A stretch of 64,000 nucleotides of DNA from an uncultured Bacteroidales bacterium (GCA_946185835.1 CAMHKW010000004.1:32171-96170), one strand, 5' to 3'. Shown: positions 47,033 through 56,217, counted from the stretch's first letter. The notes: generated by a model from the letters alone, not told the origin. Program-made: numbers and translations.

Positions 47033-49336
47033 ATGGAACAAAATAAGTATACTCAGGCGCAAAACACTTTTAACCTGCGCGAATTCATATACCGTTGTCT
47101 TGCCAACTGGCATCTGTTTGCCATCTCGCTGGCTGTATGCTTTGTACTTGTTATACTGTATATGATGTCTACTACAAAGCAGTTTCAGGTCACCTCTACG
47201 CTGATGTTACAACACGGACCGGAGATGAGTTCGATGCAAGAAGAGATGATCTCGCTCATAGGCTTAGGTGTGTCGAAAGATGTCATCGACGAGTTGGAGA
47301 TACTGAGTTCGCGTAACCTGTTCGAGCAGTCGATACGTGCGCTCGACCTGCAGAGCACCTACCGCAAGAAAGAGGGCATGCGCTGGATGCCGTGCTACCC
47401 CGTACCTGATGTGGCAGTGCGCTATCCATACCACTATCTCGACACCATGCGGAGAAACATACACATAGAGATACGTCGCACCGAAAACGTTTATAAAATC
47501 AAAGTAGAGCAAGGCAGCTGGTTTCAGCACCGCAAGAGTACACATGCCGTTGCCTCTTTGGTTGACCCGATAGAGACATGTGTGGGAACGCTGACTTTTG
47601 TCGAGAATAAGCCGCTCAAACCCGGCGACAAGATGCGTATCGTAACCAACCCGATGTCGGTAGCTGTCGACATAGCCAAGGCACAGATACGTATAGCACA
47701 GGTTAAGAAAGAGTCGAATATGATACGCCTCAATGCCGTCAACGACTCGCCCAAACGTACTATCGACCTGATGTCGAAGCTTATCGACTTATATAACCTC
47801 AACTCGGTGGCTGATAAGAATATCATCACCACCAACACCGCCGACTTCATCGAAGACCGACTGCGTATCATCACTCTTGAACTCGATACCGTTGAGCACG
47901 CCGTTGAGCAGTACATGCAACGCAACCAACTCTCGGATATCAACAAAGAGATAGAACTCGCCCTCGAAGCACAAAGCGACTACCAAAACCGCTTGGCTAA
48001 GATAGAGACCCAACTCAACCTCGTCGGCTATCTGCAAGAGTACTTGCAAGACAAGAGCAACAGCCAAGCACTCATCCCTGTCAGCTTGGGAATAGAAGAT
48101 GCGTCGTTGCAGACCTTGGCAACCGAATATAACGCTGTCATGCTCGAGCGAATGCGTATCGCACAGACGGCAACGGCTGACAACCCCATGCTCGCACAAA
48201 CCGACATGCAGCTGGCTGCAATGAGGCAGTCGATACTCGAGAGCATTGCTAACATACGTGCCGGACTCGAGGTCTCGCAACGTGACTTGCTGGCACACGA
48301 CCGACAATTCCAAAACCTGATACGTCAGGTCCCCACTAAGCAACGTCAGTTTGTCGAGATCAAACGTCAGCAGCAAATCAAAGAGAGGCTGTATCTGTAT
48401 CTGTTCGAGAAACGTGAGGAGACGGCACTTGCCTTGGCTACTGTCGCTATGCCGGCTAAGGTCATCGACAAGCCTGCACGCTCGTCGATGGCAGTGGCAC
48501 CGCGCATACGTCTCTTGCTACTCATAGCTTTCATTCTCGGCTTGGCACTGCCAGTGGCGTACTTCTATCTCTACGATATCTTCAACAATACCATAGCCTC
48601 GGAGCAACAGTTCGCACAGCGGATACAGACGCCCATACTCGGGCAGATAGCACAAAGCAAAGAAGCACCGGTAGTCAGGATGTCCGACAAATCAGTGGTA
48701 GCTGAGATGTTCCGTATGCTGCGAACCAACCTGATGTTCATGCTCGACCCACGAGACAAAAGAGGTAAGGTCATACTCGTCACGTCGAACATACAAGGCG
48801 AGGGTAAGACGTTTGTTGCCATCAACACCGCTCTTTCTATCGCCGGCATGGGCAGGAGGGTAGTGCTTGTCGGACTCGACATACGCCGACCTATGTTCGC
48901 CTCTTATCTCGGACTCGCAGAACGCGGATGCCTAACGCAGTATCTTGCAGGCGAAGACCTACAACTACAGGATATGATGTATAGCCTCGACCGTGTCGAC
49001 AACGTGTCGGTGATACCTGCCGGCATAGTACCGCCTAACCCGGCAGAGCTGCTCACCTCCGACCGTCTTGACGAGCTGATAGAGAAGCTGCGCGAGCAGT
49101 TCGACTATGTCATCGTCGACTCCGCTCCGGTAGCAGTGGTGAGCGACACCTTCGTCTTGAACCGCATTGTCGACCTCACTATGTTCGTATGCCGTGAACA
49201 CCGCACTCCGCTCGAGATGACCGAGGCGATAAACGAGTATTACCGCACCAAGCGCTTCACGAAGATGGCATGTGTGCTCAACGGCGTGAAACAGCAACGC
49301 CGAACATACGGCTATGGCTATGGATACGGATATTAG
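47033..49336 (+). CDS. Wzc-like polysaccharide co-polymerase and tyrosine autokinase
   Basis: A 767-aa inner-membrane protein. A Wzz domain has a first membrane helix (about 28-48) and a second near 490-510. A long periplasmic coiled-coil part lies between them, with GNVR-like sequence (LIRQVPTKQRQFVEIKRQQ). The cytoplasmic BY-kinase domain has Walker A SNIQGEGKT (about 585-593), Walker A' VVLVGLDIRRP, and Walker B-like YVIVDSAP. The tail is a tyrosine cluster (YGYGYGYGY, last nine residues), the autophosphorylation site that controls oligomer state and chain length. Walker A has Ile-Gln where Pro-Gly-type sequences are more common. The 3' end of the gene is duplicated behind cotH. Confidence 0.94.
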   Translation: MEQNKYTQAQNTFNLREFIYRCLANWHLFAISLAVCFVLVILYMMSTTKQFQVTSTLMLQHGPEMSSMQEEMISLIGLGVSKDVIDELEILSSRNLFEQSIRALDLQSTYRKKEGMRWMPCYPVPDVAVRYPYHYLDTMRRNIHIEIRRTENVYKIKVEQGSWFQHRKSTHAVASLVDPIETCVGTLTFVENKPLKPGDKMRIVTNPMSVAVDIAKAQIRIAQVKKESNMIRLNAVNDSPKRTIDLMSKLIDLYNLNSVADKNIITTNTADFIEDRLRIITLELDTVEHAVEQYMQRNQLSDINKEIELALEAQSDYQNRLAKIETQLNLVGYLQEYLQDKSNSQALIPVSLGIEDASLQTLATEYNAVMLERMRIAQTATADNPMLAQTDMQLAAMRQSILESIANIRAGLEVSQRDLLAHDRQFQNLIRQVPTKQRQFVEIKRQQQIKERLYLYLFEKREETALALATVAMPAKVIDKPARSSMAVAPRIRLLLLIAFILGLALPVAYFYLYDIFNNTIASEQQFAQRIQTPILGQIAQSKEAPVVRMSDKSVVAEMFRMLRTNLMFMLDPRDKRGKVILVTSNIQGEGKTFVAINTALSIAGMGRRVVLVGLDIRRPMFASYLGLAERGCLTQYLAGEDLQLQDMMYSLDRVDNVSVIPAGIVPPNPAELLTSDRLDELIEKLREQFDYVIVDSAPVAVVSDTFVLNRIVDLTMFVCREHRTPLEMTEAINEYYRTKRFTKMACVLNGVKQQRRTYGYGYGYGY

Positions 49337-49369
49337 TCTACGGCGGTTTGTTTAGTCTATTTTCTCACA
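49301..49369 (+). repeat. Direct repeat flanking cotH, left copy
   Basis: Starts CGAACATACGGCTATGG inside the Wzc tyrosine tail, includes the stop codon and continues to TCTATTTTCTCACA. The right copy (51494-51556) differs by one base and lacks one 6-bp CTATGG unit. Confidence 0.92.
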
Positions 49370-49449
49370 CTCCCTTTGCAGCCGGAAGAGCTGCAGTCAG
49401 AAGAGCTTTAGCAAGAAGATCTGTAAGAAGATCAAGGAAAGCAAAAACG

Positions 49450-51369
49450 ATGATGCGAGACAGACATATACTAAGGGCACTGAGCTACACAACATTGATG
49501 CTGTGTCTCTCGTTGTCGCTCATGGCGGAGCAGCTTCTCAGCGGTAAGGTTATAGGCACTGAGACATCGGTTGACTACACCACTTATGCCCAGTCGCGCA
49601 CGGTTAACACTCGTGAGATGGCTTTCGATGGCGATATGGAGACTTGCTTCGCGTCGTGGGAGCGCTCTTACACATGGTGCGGTCTGGACCTCACCACCCC
49701 GCATGTCATCACCCGTGTGGGGTGGGCTGCGCGTAACGACGGTCTCGGACCTAACCGTATGGTCTTGGGGGTGTTTGAGGGTGCTAACAATGCCGATTTC
49801 TCTGACGCCTTACCTCTGTTCATCATCACCGAGCCGGGCAAGATAGGGGCGATGACTTACGCTGACATAACCGTGTCGCGCTCTTTCCGTTATGTGCGAT
49901 ATGTGGGACCGTCGGACGCGCGCTGTAACGTGGCGGAGCTGGAGTTCTACGGCTACGCCGGCAGCGGGAGCGATAAGCAGCTCTATCAGCTCACCAACCT
50001 ACCTACCGTCAGTATCAAGACCGAGGACATGCAAGAGCCTTACGACAAGGTGCACGACATCAACGCTTTCATCACCATCATCTCTGAGGACGGACAACAA
50101 CTGCTCCAAGCCGAGGGAGCCGTTCGTCTGCGCGGCAACGCCTCGATGGATTTCCCCAAGAAACCTTATCGTCTGAAGTTCAATAAGAAACAGAATGTGC
50201 TCACAGCTCCCGCCAAAGCCAAGAAATGGGTGCTCATCAATAACTATGGCGACAAGACTCTCATGCGCAACCTCGTTGCTTTCGATTACTCGCGCCGTTT
50301 AGGTATGGACTATACTCCTTATTGTCAGCCTGTCGATGTGCTTCTTAACGGGGAGTATAAAGGCTGTTATCAGCTTGCCGACCAGCTCGATGTGCGTGAG
50401 CACAGAGTGGATATAGACGAGATGACTCCGCAAGACAACAGTGGTGTGGCGCTCACCGGCGGCTATTTCATAGAGATAGACGGCTATGCCGACCGTGAGC
50501 CCGAGCAGGCTCGGTTCTACTCGGCTCGTCAGCATATAGGCGTAACTATCAAGTCGCCCGATGAGGACTCTATCACCGCAGTGCAGAAGAGCTATATACA
50601 ATCGTTCTTCAACCAGATGGAGGCGCGGGTGATGAGCAACGACTATACCGACCCTCAGAACGGTTGGCGGAGTAGGTTAGACGAGGACTCGTGGCTCCGC
50701 CATTTCCTTATAGGTGAGCTCACCGGTAACACCGACACCTATTGGAGTTGCCACATGTATAAGCGTCGCGGTGAGGACATGCTCTATACCGGTCCGGAGT
50801 GGGACTTCGACATCGCTTTCGACAACGACTACCGACAGTATCCCACCTGTCAGAAGAGCGACTATGTGTATGTGAGTGCCGGCACTCATGCTCCTTTCGT
50901 CAGTCGTATCATCAAGCAAGACCCTGCCACCGCCGGCTCACTGCTCAGGCTGTGGTCGGAGGCGCGACATAACGGTATAACAGAAGAGCAGGTGTGCTCT
51001 CTGATTGACAGCATAGCTGACGAGCTGCAACGCTCGCAAGAGCTTAACTTCAAGCGTTGGCCTATCCTCTCGCAGGATGTGCACATGAACCCCAGACATG
51101 CGGGCTCGTATCAAGGTGAGGTCGCTTTTCTTAAGGACTATGTGCGCAAGCGTATAGCGTGGATGGACCGTAAGATAGGTTATACACCCTCTGACGTAGA
51201 GCAGTTGAGCTCTACCACTACCATCAACTACGCCGAGAAGGTAGATGTCTATACTATCAGCGGAGTGCCGGTGGCAGAGCAGGTTGACCTCTTTAGCCTT
51301 AACCTGCCGCAAGGCGTATATATCATCCGCCAACAAACGTACTCGCAGAAGTTGGTGGTGAGCAGGTGA
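49450..51369 (+). CDS. T9SS-exported CotH-family protein kinase with N-terminal discoidin-like domain
   Basis: A 639-aa product from ATG 49450 (or 638 aa from 49453). A signal peptide (about 1-27, ending SLMAEQ) is followed by a discoidin/F5-8C-like domain (about 30-170; MAFDGDMETCFASW, RYVRYVGPSDARCNVAELEFYG). The CotH kinase region (about 185-555) contains RLRGNASMDFPKKPYRLKF, NGEYKGCYQLADQ and GPEWDFDIAFDND, the expected acidic metal-binding site. The tail (VDVYTISGVPVAEQV to QGVYIIR to KLVVSR) is a type A T9SS sorting domain. Family knowledge: CotH-type enzymes phosphorylate spore-coat and other secreted proteins. The reading frame is open back to 49270 inside wzc, but that start precedes the signal peptide and is rejected. 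The gene is bracketed by 63-bp direct repeats. Confidence 0.88.
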   Translation: MMRDRHILRALSYTTLMLCLSLSLMAEQLLSGKVIGTETSVDYTTYAQSRTVNTREMAFDGDMETCFASWERSYTWCGLDLTTPHVITRVGWAARNDGLGPNRMVLGVFEGANNADFSDALPLFIITEPGKIGAMTYADITVSRSFRYVRYVGPSDARCNVAELEFYGYAGSGSDKQLYQLTNLPTVSIKTEDMQEPYDKVHDINAFITIISEDGQQLLQAEGAVRLRGNASMDFPKKPYRLKFNKKQNVLTAPAKAKKWVLINNYGDKTLMRNLVAFDYSRRLGMDYTPYCQPVDVLLNGEYKGCYQLADQLDVREHRVDIDEMTPQDNSGVALTGGYFIEIDGYADREPEQARFYSARQHIGVTIKSPDEDSITAVQKSYIQSFFNQMEARVMSNDYTDPQNGWRSRLDEDSWLRHFLIGELTGNTDTYWSCHMYKRRGEDMLYTGPEWDFDIAFDNDYRQYPTCQKSDYVYVSAGTHAPFVSRIIKQDPATAGSLLRLWSEARHNGITEEQVCSLIDSIADELQRSQELNFKRWPILSQDVHMNPRHAGSYQGEVAFLKDYVRKRIAWMDRKIGYTPSDVEQLSSTTTINYAEKVDVYTISGVPVAEQVDLFSLNLPQGVYIIRQQTYSQKLVVSR

Positions 51370-51493
51370 GGCTGAAAGGTTGAAAGGTGAATGGTTGAAA
51401 GTGAAGTTGGGTATGGATGATGAACAGCGAGAACTATATGACATCATTTTTCCTCTAAAACCCTAATTTGGGTGCCGCTTTGCGGAAAACAGG
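51370..51493. other. Short unassigned spacer after cotH
   Basis: Begins with repeated GGTTGAAA-like words (AAAGGTTGAAAGGTGAATGGTTGAAAG) and holds no ORF. It separates the cotH stop from the right-hand flanking repeat. Confidence 0.5.
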
Positions 51494-51556
51494 CGAACAT
51501 ACGGCTATGGATACGGATATTAGTCGACGGCGGTTTGTTTAGTCTATTTTCTCACA
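51494..51556 (+). repeat. Direct repeat flanking cotH, right copy
   Basis: A 63-bp copy of the wzc 3' end and the sequence just after it (CGAACATACGGCTATGG to TATTTTCTCACA), with TCGACGG in place of TCTACGG and one fewer CTATGG. It still encodes a YGYGY-stop tail out of context. Confidence 0.92.
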
Positions 51557-51595
51557 GCGCATCGGTCTATTTTCTCACAGCGCAGCGGTCTATTT
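51543..51595. repeat. 23-bp tandem repeat at the 3' end of topB
   Basis: TCTATTTTCTCACAGCGCATCGG (51543-51565), the same with AGCGG (51566-51588), then TCTATTT, which contains the topB stop codon on the minus strand. The first unit overlaps the right-hand cotH flanking repeat. Confidence 0.85.
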
Positions 51596-53596
51596 AACGC
51601 TGAATGGTTCGCGGTAGGTGCAGCCTTCGCGCCAGCGTGAGCAGCCGTAGGCGTTGTTACCTCTGATGATAATGCCGCGTCGGCATACGGGGCAGCAGTA
51701 GCCTGCCTTGTCGGTTCTGACCTGCTCAACGACTTCCCCAGTCAGTGCTTTCAGCTCGTCCAAGAACTGCCGGCTCGGGTACTCGCCGCGTTCGATTTGC
51801 CGGAGTTTCTTCTCCCATACGCCTGTCAGCTCAGCCGACTTTAGCAGCGGGCTATGTACGGTATGTATCAGCTCTACGCCTAAAGGTGTGGCATGCAGAG
51901 CCTTGCGTTCTTTGACTATGTACTTGCGCTGAAACAGCTTCTCTATGATGGCGGCTCTGGTCGAAGGGCGTCCGATGCCGTTCTCTTTGAGTGCGTCGCG
52001 CAGCTCTTCGTCGTCGATGAGCTTGCCGGCTGTCTCCATGGCGCGCAGCAGAGTGGCTTCGGTATAAGGCTTGGGAGGAGTGGTCTGTTTCTCTTGCAGC
52101 TGTGGCTGATGTGCACCCCTCTCACCTTTCTTGAAGGTCGGCAGTGTCTTTTCTTCCTCCTGCTCGCGTTCGGCATCGCTGTTGTCCTCAGCCTTATCCT
52201 CTGTCTTAGCCTTATCCTCTGTCTTAGCCTTATCCTCTTCTTTCGTTTTTGCGAACACCTCTCTCCATCCGAGGTCCAGGATCTCGCGTCCTGAGGTCTT
52301 GAATTGTATGTCGCCTGCCTTTCCCACGACCACGGTGTTAGCCACGTGGCAGTCGTGGTAGAAGGCGGCGATGAAGCGCAGAGCCACCATGTCGTAGACC
52401 TTGCGTTCGAGGTCGGTGAGGTTGTCGGGTGCCTGACCGGTAGGGATGATGGCGTGGTGGTCGGTTACTTTCTTCGAGTCGAACACGCGTTTCGACTTCG
52501 GCAGTTTCTGCGGCTTGCCGGTGGCTTGCTGTTGTCGGCGCATCAGCTCGCGCAGCCGTCCGATCTGCGGGAAGTAATGCTCGATGCCTTGCAGCGTCTT
52601 GGGGACGGTGGCATAGAGGTCGTCAGGCAGGAAGGTGGTGTCGACGCGCGGGTAGGTGGTCACATGTTTCTCGTATAGCGACTGTATGATTTGCAGCGTC
52701 TGCTCGGCGCTGAGGTTGTAGCGTTTGTTGCACTCTACCTGTAGCGACGTGAGGTCGAACAGGCGCGGGGCGAACTCGGTGGCTTTCTTTTTCTCTACCG
52801 ACACTATCTCAAACTCTTTGTCGCTGACCGAGGCGAGCAGCCGCTCGGCTTCCTGCTTGTCGGTTATCTTGCGGTCGTCTTCGTCGGCGAGCATCGAAAA
52901 CAAGGTGTCGCGGTATACGGTTTTCAGCTCCCAGTATGTCGTCGGACGGAAGCGTTGTATCTCTTGGTCGCGACGCACGATAAGTGCGAGGGTAGGTGTC
53001 TGCACCCTGCCTATCGACAGCACTTGGTTGCGGTTGCTGACGGCATCGCGATGCGGATAGCGTATCGAGTAGGCTCGGGTGGCGTTCATGCCAAGCAGCC
53101 AGTCGCCGATAGCGCGCATCAACCCCGCCTCGTAGAGCAACTGGTATTCGCTTTGGTCTTTGAGCGAGGCGAAGCCTTCACGGATAGCCTCGTCGGTAAG
53201 CGACGAGATCCAAAGCCGTTTGACGGGCACATGGCAACGGGCTTTCTGGTACACCCAGCGCTGTATGAGTTCGCCCTCTTGACCGGCATCACCGCAGTTG
53301 ATGACCTCGTCGGCTTTAGAAATGAGGTCGCTGAGGATATTAAACTGCTTGATGATGCCTGCGTCGTTGGTGACTTTGATTTTAAAACTCTCGGGCACCA
53401 TCGGTAAAAGAGACAAGTCCCAGCGCTTCCATGCGTCGGTGTATTCCTGCGGCTCGTATAAGGCACAAAGATGACCGAAGGTCCAGCTCACACAGTAGCC
53501 GTTACCTTCCATAAAACCGTCGTGCCGCCTGTCGGCGCCAAGCACGCGGGCTATGTCGAGACCTACAGAGGGCTTCTCTGCTATACAAAGTTTCAT
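51590..53596 (-). CDS. topB: DNA topoisomerase III
   Basis: A 668-aa type IA topoisomerase. The TOPRIM domain starts LCIAEKPSVGLDIARVLG and holds NCGDAGQEGELI (about 97-108). The catalytic Tyr is in TTYPRVDTTFLP (about residue 317), a variant of the usual YPRTDS. A SIGRVQTPTLALIV motif precedes it, and a GIGRPSTRAAIIEKL motif (about 545) follows. The C-terminus is a zinc ribbon (CPVC...YGCSRWREGC). A Glu/Lys/Asp-rich insert near 455-495 contains repeated KTEDKA units. The enzyme decatenates and relaxes DNA using single-strand cleavage. The start gives the conserved MKLCIAEKPSV and lies only four bases from the -7 box, so the mRNA may be leaderless. Confidence 0.95.
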   Translation of the reverse strand: MKLCIAEKPSVGLDIARVLGADRRHDGFMEGNGYCVSWTFGHLCALYEPQEYTDAWKRWDLSLLPMVPESFKIKVTNDAGIIKQFNILSDLISKADEVINCGDAGQEGELIQRWVYQKARCHVPVKRLWISSLTDEAIREGFASLKDQSEYQLLYEAGLMRAIGDWLLGMNATRAYSIRYPHRDAVSNRNQVLSIGRVQTPTLALIVRRDQEIQRFRPTTYWELKTVYRDTLFSMLADEDDRKITDKQEAERLLASVSDKEFEIVSVEKKKATEFAPRLFDLTSLQVECNKRYNLSAEQTLQIIQSLYEKHVTTYPRVDTTFLPDDLYATVPKTLQGIEHYFPQIGRLRELMRRQQQATGKPQKLPKSKRVFDSKKVTDHHAIIPTGQAPDNLTDLERKVYDMVALRFIAAFYHDCHVANTVVVGKAGDIQFKTSGREILDLGWREVFAKTKEEDKAKTEDKAKTEDKAEDNSDAEREQEEEKTLPTFKKGERGAHQPQLQEKQTTPPKPYTEATLLRAMETAGKLIDDEELRDALKENGIGRPSTRAAIIEKLFQRKYIVKERKALHATPLGVELIHTVHSPLLKSAELTGVWEKKLRQIERGEYPSRQFLDELKALTGEVVEQVRTDKAGYCCPVCRRGIIIRGNNAYGCSRWREGCTYREPFSVK

Positions 53597-53600
53597 GTTG

Positions 53601-53631
53601 CAAAGGTAACACTTTATTTCTTTTCTGCAAA
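53601..53631 (-). promoter_or_regulatory. Promoter of topB
   Basis: On the minus strand, TTTG (53628-53631), 19 bases, TACCTTTG (53601-53608): a perfect match. The topB ATG starts four bases after the -7 box, so transcription should begin at or next to the start codon. The -33 box is two bases from the -33 box of the divergent pfp promoter. Confidence 0.85.
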
Positions 53632-53633
53632 AT

Positions 53634-53664
53634 TTTGCCGTTTGAGAAAAAAAACGTAATTTTG
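53634..53664 (+). promoter_or_regulatory. Promoter of pfp
   Basis: TTTG (53634-53637), 19 bases, TAATTTTG (53657-53664). Together with the topB -33 box it forms the palindrome CAAAATTTTG. The pfp leader would be about 120 bases and contains repeated ATCATT words. Confidence 0.85.
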
Positions 53665-53792
53665 CAGGGTTGATTCAAATTGGCTAATCCGGCACGTTTG
53701 AATACCTACCCCCGCAAATGACATCATTGCATCATTAAATCATTAGAACATTAAGTCAATAGAAAAATAAAACAATAAACATTATAAGAATT

Positions 53793-55442
53793 ATGCTTAA
53801 AAGTCCTCTTCAAATTGCCCGTTCGAGTTATCAGCCCAAGATGCCGGTAGCTCTCAATGGTTATGTAAGCCTCAAAGAAGGCGCTAAGACAGAGTCGGTT
53901 GCCGACCAACAAGAAATTCAGAAGCTGTTCCCTAATACTTATGGCATGCCCATTATCACTATGGTGCCGGGTGAGGCAAAGCAACTCCCTGCGATGAACG
54001 TAGGTGTTATCCTCTCCGGCGGTCAAGCCCCCGGCGGTCATAACGTTATCTGCGGCTTGTTCGACGGACTCAAGAAACTCAACCCCGAAAACAAACTCTA
54101 TGGTTTCCTTGGTGGACCGAGCGGTCTGATAGAGCATAAGTATACTCTGCTTACCGAGGATATCATCAACGAATACCGCAACACCGGCGGTTTCGACATC
54201 ATCGGTTCGGGTCGTACCAAACTCGAAGAGCCGTGGCAGTTCGACAAGGGTATAGAGATATGCCGCGAACTCGGTATCAAGGCTATCGTCATCATCGGTG
54301 GCGACGACAGTAACACCAACGCATGTGTGTTGGCTGAGTATTATCTGCAAAAGAACGCCGGCATACAGGTCATCGGCTGCCCCAAGACCATCGACGGTGA
54401 CCTCAAGAACGAGCAGATAGAGACCAGCTTCGGCTTCGACACCGCTTGCAAGACCTACTCAGAGCTTATCGGTAACATACAGCGTGATGCCAACTCGGCT
54501 AAGAAATACTGGCATTTCATCCGTCTGATGGGTCGTTCGGCTTCGCATATAGCATTAGAGTGCGCATTGCAAAGTCAGCCTAACATCTGCCTTATCTCAG
54601 AAGAGGTGGAGGCATGCAACTACACCCTCAACGACATCGTCGACCAGATTGTCAGCGTCATCGTCGCTCGTGCTGAAGCAGGGCTTAACTTCGGTACGGT
54701 GCTCATACCCGAGGGACTGATAGAGTTCATCCCCGCAATGAAGAAACTCATACGCGAGCTTAACGACATACTCGCCAACAACGATGAGTTCTCGTCGCTC
54801 GACACCAACGACGAGAAGCGTCAGTATGTGAAAGGTATGCTGTCGGCTGAGAGCCGTCAGGTCTATCGCGACCTGCCCAAGGGTATCGCCATGCAGCTCA
54901 CTCTCGACCGTGACCCCCACGGCAACGTTATGGTTTCGCAAATAGAGACCGAGAAGCTGCTCATCGAGATGGTAGCCAAGAAACTTGCACAGCTCAAGGG
55001 CGAGGGCAAGTACAAAGGTAAGTTCTCAGCCCTCAACCACTTCTTCGGTTACGAAGGACGTTGCGCCATACCTTCTAACTTCGATGCCGACTACTGCTAT
55101 TCGCTTGGTATCACCGCCACACATCTTATCGCAGCAGGCAAGACCGGTTATATGGCATTGGTCAACAACCTGACAGCACCGGCAGCCGAATGGCAGGCGG
55201 GTGGTGTGCCTATCACCATGATGATGAACATGGAACAGCGCAACGGCAAACTCAAACCCGTGATACAAAAGGCTCTCGTCGACCTCAACGGCAAGCCGTT
55301 TAACTACTTCAAAGAGCACCGCGCTGCATGGGCTGACGCCAATACCTCGTATATCTACCCCGGACCGATACAATACTACGGACCATCGGAGGTGTGCGAC
55401 CAACCGACACAGACACTGCTGTTTGAGAAAGGTAAGAAATAA
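53793..55442 (+). CDS. pfp: Diphosphate--fructose-6-phosphate 1-phosphotransferase (PPi-dependent PFK)
   Basis: A 549-aa protein of the long PPi-PFK clade. The motif GGDDS (about 169-173) has Asp where ATP-dependent enzymes have Gly, the known marker for PPi use. [10 protein letters not shown] (about 196-205) carries the catalytic Asp and the PPi-type Lys. [14 protein letters not shown] and [17 protein letters not shown] are also typical. It catalyses the reversible, pyrophosphate-driven phosphorylation of fructose 6-phosphate in glycolysis and gluconeogenesis in the cytoplasm. It has its own promoter divergent from topB and is followed 13 bp later by a small secreted protein gene. Confidence 0.97.
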   Translation: MLKSPLQIARSSYQPKMPVALNGYVSLKEGAKTESVADQQEIQKLFPNTYGMPIITMVPGEAKQLPAMNVGVILSGGQAPGGHNVICGLFDGLKKLNPENKLYGFLGGPSGLIEHKYTLLTEDIINEYRNTGGFDIIGSGRTKLEEPWQFDKGIEICRELGIKAIVIIGGDDSNTNACVLAEYYLQKNAGIQVIGCPKTIDGDLKNEQIETSFGFDTACKTYSELIGNIQRDANSAKKYWHFIRLMGRSASHIALECALQSQPNICLISEEVEACNYTLNDIVDQIVSVIVARAEAGLNFGTVLIPEGLIEFIPAMKKLIRELNDILANNDEFSSLDTNDEKRQYVKGMLSAESRQVYRDLPKGIAMQLTLDRDPHGNVMVSQIETEKLLIEMVAKKLAQLKGEGKYKGKFSALNHFFGYEGRCAIPSNFDADYCYSLGITATHLIAAGKTGYMALVNNLTAPAAEWQAGGVPITMMMNMEQRNGKLKPVIQKALVDLNGKPFNYFKEHRAAWADANTSYIYPGPIQYYGPSEVCDQPTQTLLFEKGKK

Positions 55443-55455
55443 CAAAGGCAACCTA

Positions 55456-56088
55456 ATGTCTCTGCTGCGACCGATACGAGTTTTATGGCTGATGCTGCTA
55501 ATGGCAGCATCAGCGTCTTTATATGCGCTGCCTGACCGTTGCGTGCTGTATGCCGACTTCCTTGAAGAGCAGATGGACTCGTGGGGTGAGGTGTTGGCAG
55601 AGTGCCGTTTTGCGGAGTCGTCGGATGCCGACAAACGCGCCTTGCTCGAACTCGAATACGGCTATACGGCTTATGCCGTGCAGTTTCTCAAGCCCGACTC
55701 GGGCAAGTATTGTCTCGACCGTTTCCTGTCGCATTTAGAGAGCAGCCGCGGGTTGCTCTCGGAGGCCGACTACTGGGCTTACCTGTCGGCAGCTGAGTCG
55801 TATGCCCTCAAACTCGACGAGTCGGCAGTACTCACGCATGGCGTTCGTATCTTCCGTTATGCCAAGCGGGCACTCGAAGCCGACCCTAACGCAGTGGCAG
55901 CGCTGATGGTCAATGCCAATATCTGTTTTTATGCTCCACGTGTGGCAGGAGGCAACAAACGTAAGGCGATGCAATATTATCAGTGTGCTGTTGACCATTA
56001 TCGTGCCGTCGGCGACACCATCTGCAACTGGCAATACCACGATGCCTTGTTCAATATCGACAAATGCCGCAGCTATCTGAAATATTAG
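55456..56088 (+). CDS. Secreted or periplasmic protein of unknown function, TPR-like
   Basis: A 210-aa product. A signal peptide (about 1-27, ending SLYA) precedes a helical protein with repeats suggestive of TPR units (YAKRALEADPNAVAALMVNANICFYA; NKRKAMQYYQCAVDHYR). I do not recognise a family. It lies 13 bp behind pfp and is probably co-transcribed. The track start at 55423 lies inside pfp and would put 11 polar residues before the signal peptide, so ATG 55456 is preferred. Confidence 0.78.
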   Translation: MSLLRPIRVLWLMLLMAASASLYALPDRCVLYADFLEEQMDSWGEVLAECRFAESSDADKRALLELEYGYTAYAVQFLKPDSGKYCLDRFLSHLESSRGLLSEADYWAYLSAAESYALKLDESAVLTHGVRIFRYAKRALEADPNAVAALMVNANICFYAPRVAGGNKRKAMQYYQCAVDHYRAVGDTICNWQYHDALFNIDKCRSYLKY

Positions 56089-56217
56089 TGTGGCATTTGG
56101 GCAATATCTTACCATTTAATGCTACGTATGACGGTCGTTGGTAAGTCATAAAAAGGTAATTGTAATAACTCATTATTAGATGCTTTTCTATTGTTAACTT
56201 AATGAAATACATAGATT

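Noticed and set aside
49270-49449. N-terminal extension of CotH to the track start
   Set aside because: It overlaps wzc and places about 60 basic residues ahead of a good signal peptide. The start at 49450 fits better.
49301-51556. Insertion sequence or transposon carrying cotH
   Set aside because: No transposase, terminal inverted repeats or short target duplication. The direct repeats derive from wzc itself.
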